NCBI GenBank assembly: GCA_000433535.1
Contig: FR892648.1
Location: forward strand, 1 to 5,918
Reading direction: 5' to 3'
Length of the DNA stretch: 5,918 nucleotides
DNA from: Dorea sp. CAG:317
Lineage (GTDB): Bacteria > Bacillota > Clostridia > Lachnospirales > Lachnospiraceae
Of this stretch, positions 4,859-5,918 are shown piece by piece. The notes below the pieces were generated by a model. The model did not search any database and was not told the DNA's origin. It saw nothing but the letters and a program-made list of their open reading frames with translations. The translations under genes and the position numbers were made by a program. Within the stretch, counting starts at the first letter, position 1; each line of letters begins with the position of its first letter.

Positions 4859-5045
4859 CCGCTTTCCTGCTATCTGTTATTTGTGCTTAATAAGTTTTTC
4901 TGGAATCCTCTGACCGAATGGTCAAAATGATATTAGAATAATCAAAATAGAATTCTCTGATAAATCAAGTATATGATAGACTTAGAAAAATCTCAAGAGA
5001 AAATTTATTCACATACTCGAAGCAAATATATTTGAAATAATCTGC
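4859..5045. other. Gene-free AT-rich stretch between rpn and terminator
   Basis: The segment between the rpn promoter and the next terminator, part of a gap of about 345 bases between coding regions, has no open reading frame with a ribosome binding site, no RNA gene that I recognise and no long repeat. Its only notable structure is the palindrome at 4911-4924. Confidence 0.6.
4911..4924. promoter_or_regulatory. Palindrome resembling a TetR-type operator
   Basis: TGACC (4911-4915) and GGTCA (4920-4924) are perfect inverted half-sites around GAAT. The form TGACCNNNNGGTCA is typical of operators bound by TetR-family dimers. A weak rightward promoter could overlap it (CTGACC at 4910-4915 and TAGAAT at 4934-4939, 18-base spacer), but no plus-strand gene follows. 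No TetR gene is in the window. Confidence 0.3.
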
Positions 5046-5092
5046 AAAAAAAGTCGCCTGCCAATCATTTGAGAGAAAACGATTGGCAGACA
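5046..5092 (-). terminator. Terminator of the second C_GCAxxG_C_C gene
   Basis: Nine Watson-Crick pairs (5058-5066 with 5081-5089) are extended to twelve on the minus-strand RNA by U-G, G-C and U-G pairs down to 5055/5092. A run of seven T follows on that strand (5052-5046). The wobble pairs form only in minus-strand RNA, which fits its use by the gene ending at 5114. Confidence 0.82.
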
Positions 5093-5113
5093 CCCTCTTT
5101 TTCTTATATCTCT

Positions 5114-5521
5114 TTACTTTAAATTTTCATCAATCCATGCAGCTGCATCTTCCACACATTGCACACAACAGATCAATGGCTGAGGACCATCCATATTTTT
5201 CAGATCGCGACAGTAAATAGAACGGTTTTTCTTTTCAAAAGCCGCAGCCGCCTCCCGGAATTTTTTGTAAGTGTCCATTTTAGTCTTCTTAGGATCATTC
5301 ATATCACCGGCACTGTTATACAAACTGATAATAAGAAACATACCTGTCACTGCACCGCAAGTATCTTTTAATCCTCCCATACCACTTCCAAACCCTTCGG
5401 TTATGCGGAACATGTCTTCTTCTTTGACACCAAGCTCCTCGCAATATGCACACGCTACAGCTTGACAGCAGTTATATCCTTTTTTGAATTTTTCGACTGC
5501 GATTTCTTTTGTTGCTTTCAT
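5114..5521 (-). CDS. C_GCAxxG_C_C family protein, second paralogue
   Basis: The 135-residue protein is of the same putative redox-active family as the one at 3305-3763. It shows the more standard layout: a GYNCCQAV start region (Cys18, Cys19), GFGSGMGGLKDTCGAVTG with the CGAVTG motif at 55-60, CRDLK with Cys104, and a final CCVQC with Cys122. The two proteins align without a gap through the GMGG-CGAVxG block, but their remaining sequence is clearly diverged, so this is an old duplication or two independent acquisitions. It has no signal peptide or transmembrane helix. The ATG follows AGGTGA (5528-5533) at six bases. It lies 99 bases downstream of the lyase gene on the same strand and may be co-transcribed with it. 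The reaction is unknown. Confidence 0.9.
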   Translation of the reverse strand: MKATKEIAVEKFKKGYNCCQAVACAYCEELGVKEEDMFRITEGFGSGMGGLKDTCGAVTGMFLIISLYNSAGDMNDPKKTKMDTYKKFREAAAAFEKKNRSIYCRDLKNMDGPQPLICCVQCVEDAAAWIDENLK

Positions 5522-5619
5522 ATTTTATCACCTTTTTCCCTTTTTAAGTACCCTCTTTGCCTTTGCTCTTTCCGTGTGAAAATTCAAATTACTTATATAA
5601 TAAATACTCTTATAGTTTT

Positions 5620-5647
5620 ATTATAAACCTTCTGCATTCTTAAGCAA
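5620..5647 (-). promoter_or_regulatory. Weak candidate promoter before the second C_GCAxxG_C_C gene
   Basis: A perfect TATAAT (5620-5625, minus strand) has a poor TTGCTT -35 match (5642-5647) with a 16-base spacer, overlapping the last codons of the lyase gene. No terminator is visible between the two genes, so read-through is an equally good explanation for expression. Confidence 0.3.
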
Positions 5648-5918
5648 CAATTCTTTTCCTGATATTCCCGGTTCTGTCATCTGTGTTGGCTCTAAAATAA
5701 TATCTAATTCTTCTTCGTCGAGAAGTTTTTCTTGTAAAATTAAACTTCTGACAGACTCTCCTGTTTTCATTGCTTTTTTAGCTATATCTGCTGCCTTCTG
5801 ATATCCTACATGCGGACAGATTGCAGTAATAATCCCAACGCTGTTCTCCACAAGATAACGACATCTTGTCTCATTGGCAGTAATCCCTTTCACACAATTT
5901 TCTACAAACGTCTGAACT
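5621..5918 (-). CDS. aspA: Aspartase/fumarase-family lyase, C-terminal end (partial)
   Basis: Only the last 98 codons are visible; the reading frame continues past the right edge, so the gene is cut by the window and is not a short gene starting at 5893. The sequence ENCVKGITANETRCRYLVENSVGIITAICPHVGY is the conserved C-terminal region shared by aspartate ammonia-lyase and class II fumarase. It is followed by GESVRSLILQEKLLDEEELDIIL and the tail MTEPGISGKELL. The PGI-G ending favours aspartate ammonia-lyase, which releases ammonia from L-aspartate to give fumarate, over fumarase. The active-site SS-loop (GSSxMPxK) lies outside the window, so the substrate cannot be settled here. The enzyme acts as a cytoplasmic tetramer. 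The second C_GCAxxG_C_C gene follows it on the same strand. Confidence 0.8.
   Translation of the reverse strand, partial: VQTFVENCVKGITANETRCRYLVENSVGIITAICPHVGYQKAADIAKKAMKTGESVRSLILQEKLLDEEELDIILEPTQMTEPGISGKELLLKNAEGL

Overview
The window is AT-rich, with strong AAGGAGG-type ribosome binding sites, near-consensus sigma-A promoters, a serine tRNA that lacks an encoded CCA end, and Firmicute-type protein families (a YtrA-like GntR regulator with an ABC-2 transporter, C_GCAxxG_C_C proteins, an Rpn/PDDEXK nuclease with short C-terminal repeats, an aspartase-like lyase). Together these suggest a gut-type member of the Clostridia, most likely Lachnospiraceae. That placement is inference from style and gene families, not from a marker gene.

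Layout. Positions 1-55 hold a strong promoter firing leftward out of the window. Next come tRNA-Ser(GCU) with its own promoter and terminator (199-359, minus) and a lysophospholipid acyltransferase of the PlsC family (364-1080, minus). A divergent promoter region (1081-1267) then leads to a rightward operon: a short GntR/YtrA-type repressor, an ABC ATPase overlapping it by 4 nt, and a six-helix ABC-2 permease (1268-3234). A C_GCAxxG_C_C cysteine-rich protein follows (3305-3763, plus) with its own candidate promoter. A bidirectional terminator (3787-3819) separates it from a convergent Rpn-family nuclease (3802-4767, minus). About 345 bases without a gene then hold the rpn promoter, a palindrome with no obvious partner gene and a terminator. 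A second C_GCAxxG_C_C protein (5114-5521, minus) and the C-terminal end of an aspartase/fumarase-family lyase (5621-5918, minus, cut by the window edge) complete the segment.

How they work together. The GntR-ABC-permease set looks like an autoregulated efflux or stress module of the YtrA type. The adjacent C_GCAxxG_C_C genes fit that family's known tendency to lie near transporter genes. The most interesting locus is the rpn gene. It has (1) a perfect 10-bp inverted repeat plus a nested 7-bp stem that would bury the ribosome binding site and start codon of the full-length nuclease in the mRNA; (2) a strong internal Shine-Dalgarno with an in-frame ATG at ideal spacing just after the nuclease domain; and (3) a run of four-residue Gly-His/Leu-Ala-Glu repeats encoded by 12-bp DNA repeats. 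This matches the gene-within-a-gene toxin/antitoxin design reported for Rpn proteins of enterobacteria. The 5' hairpin would add a further layer that I do not recognise as described. All functional statements about it are inference from sequence.
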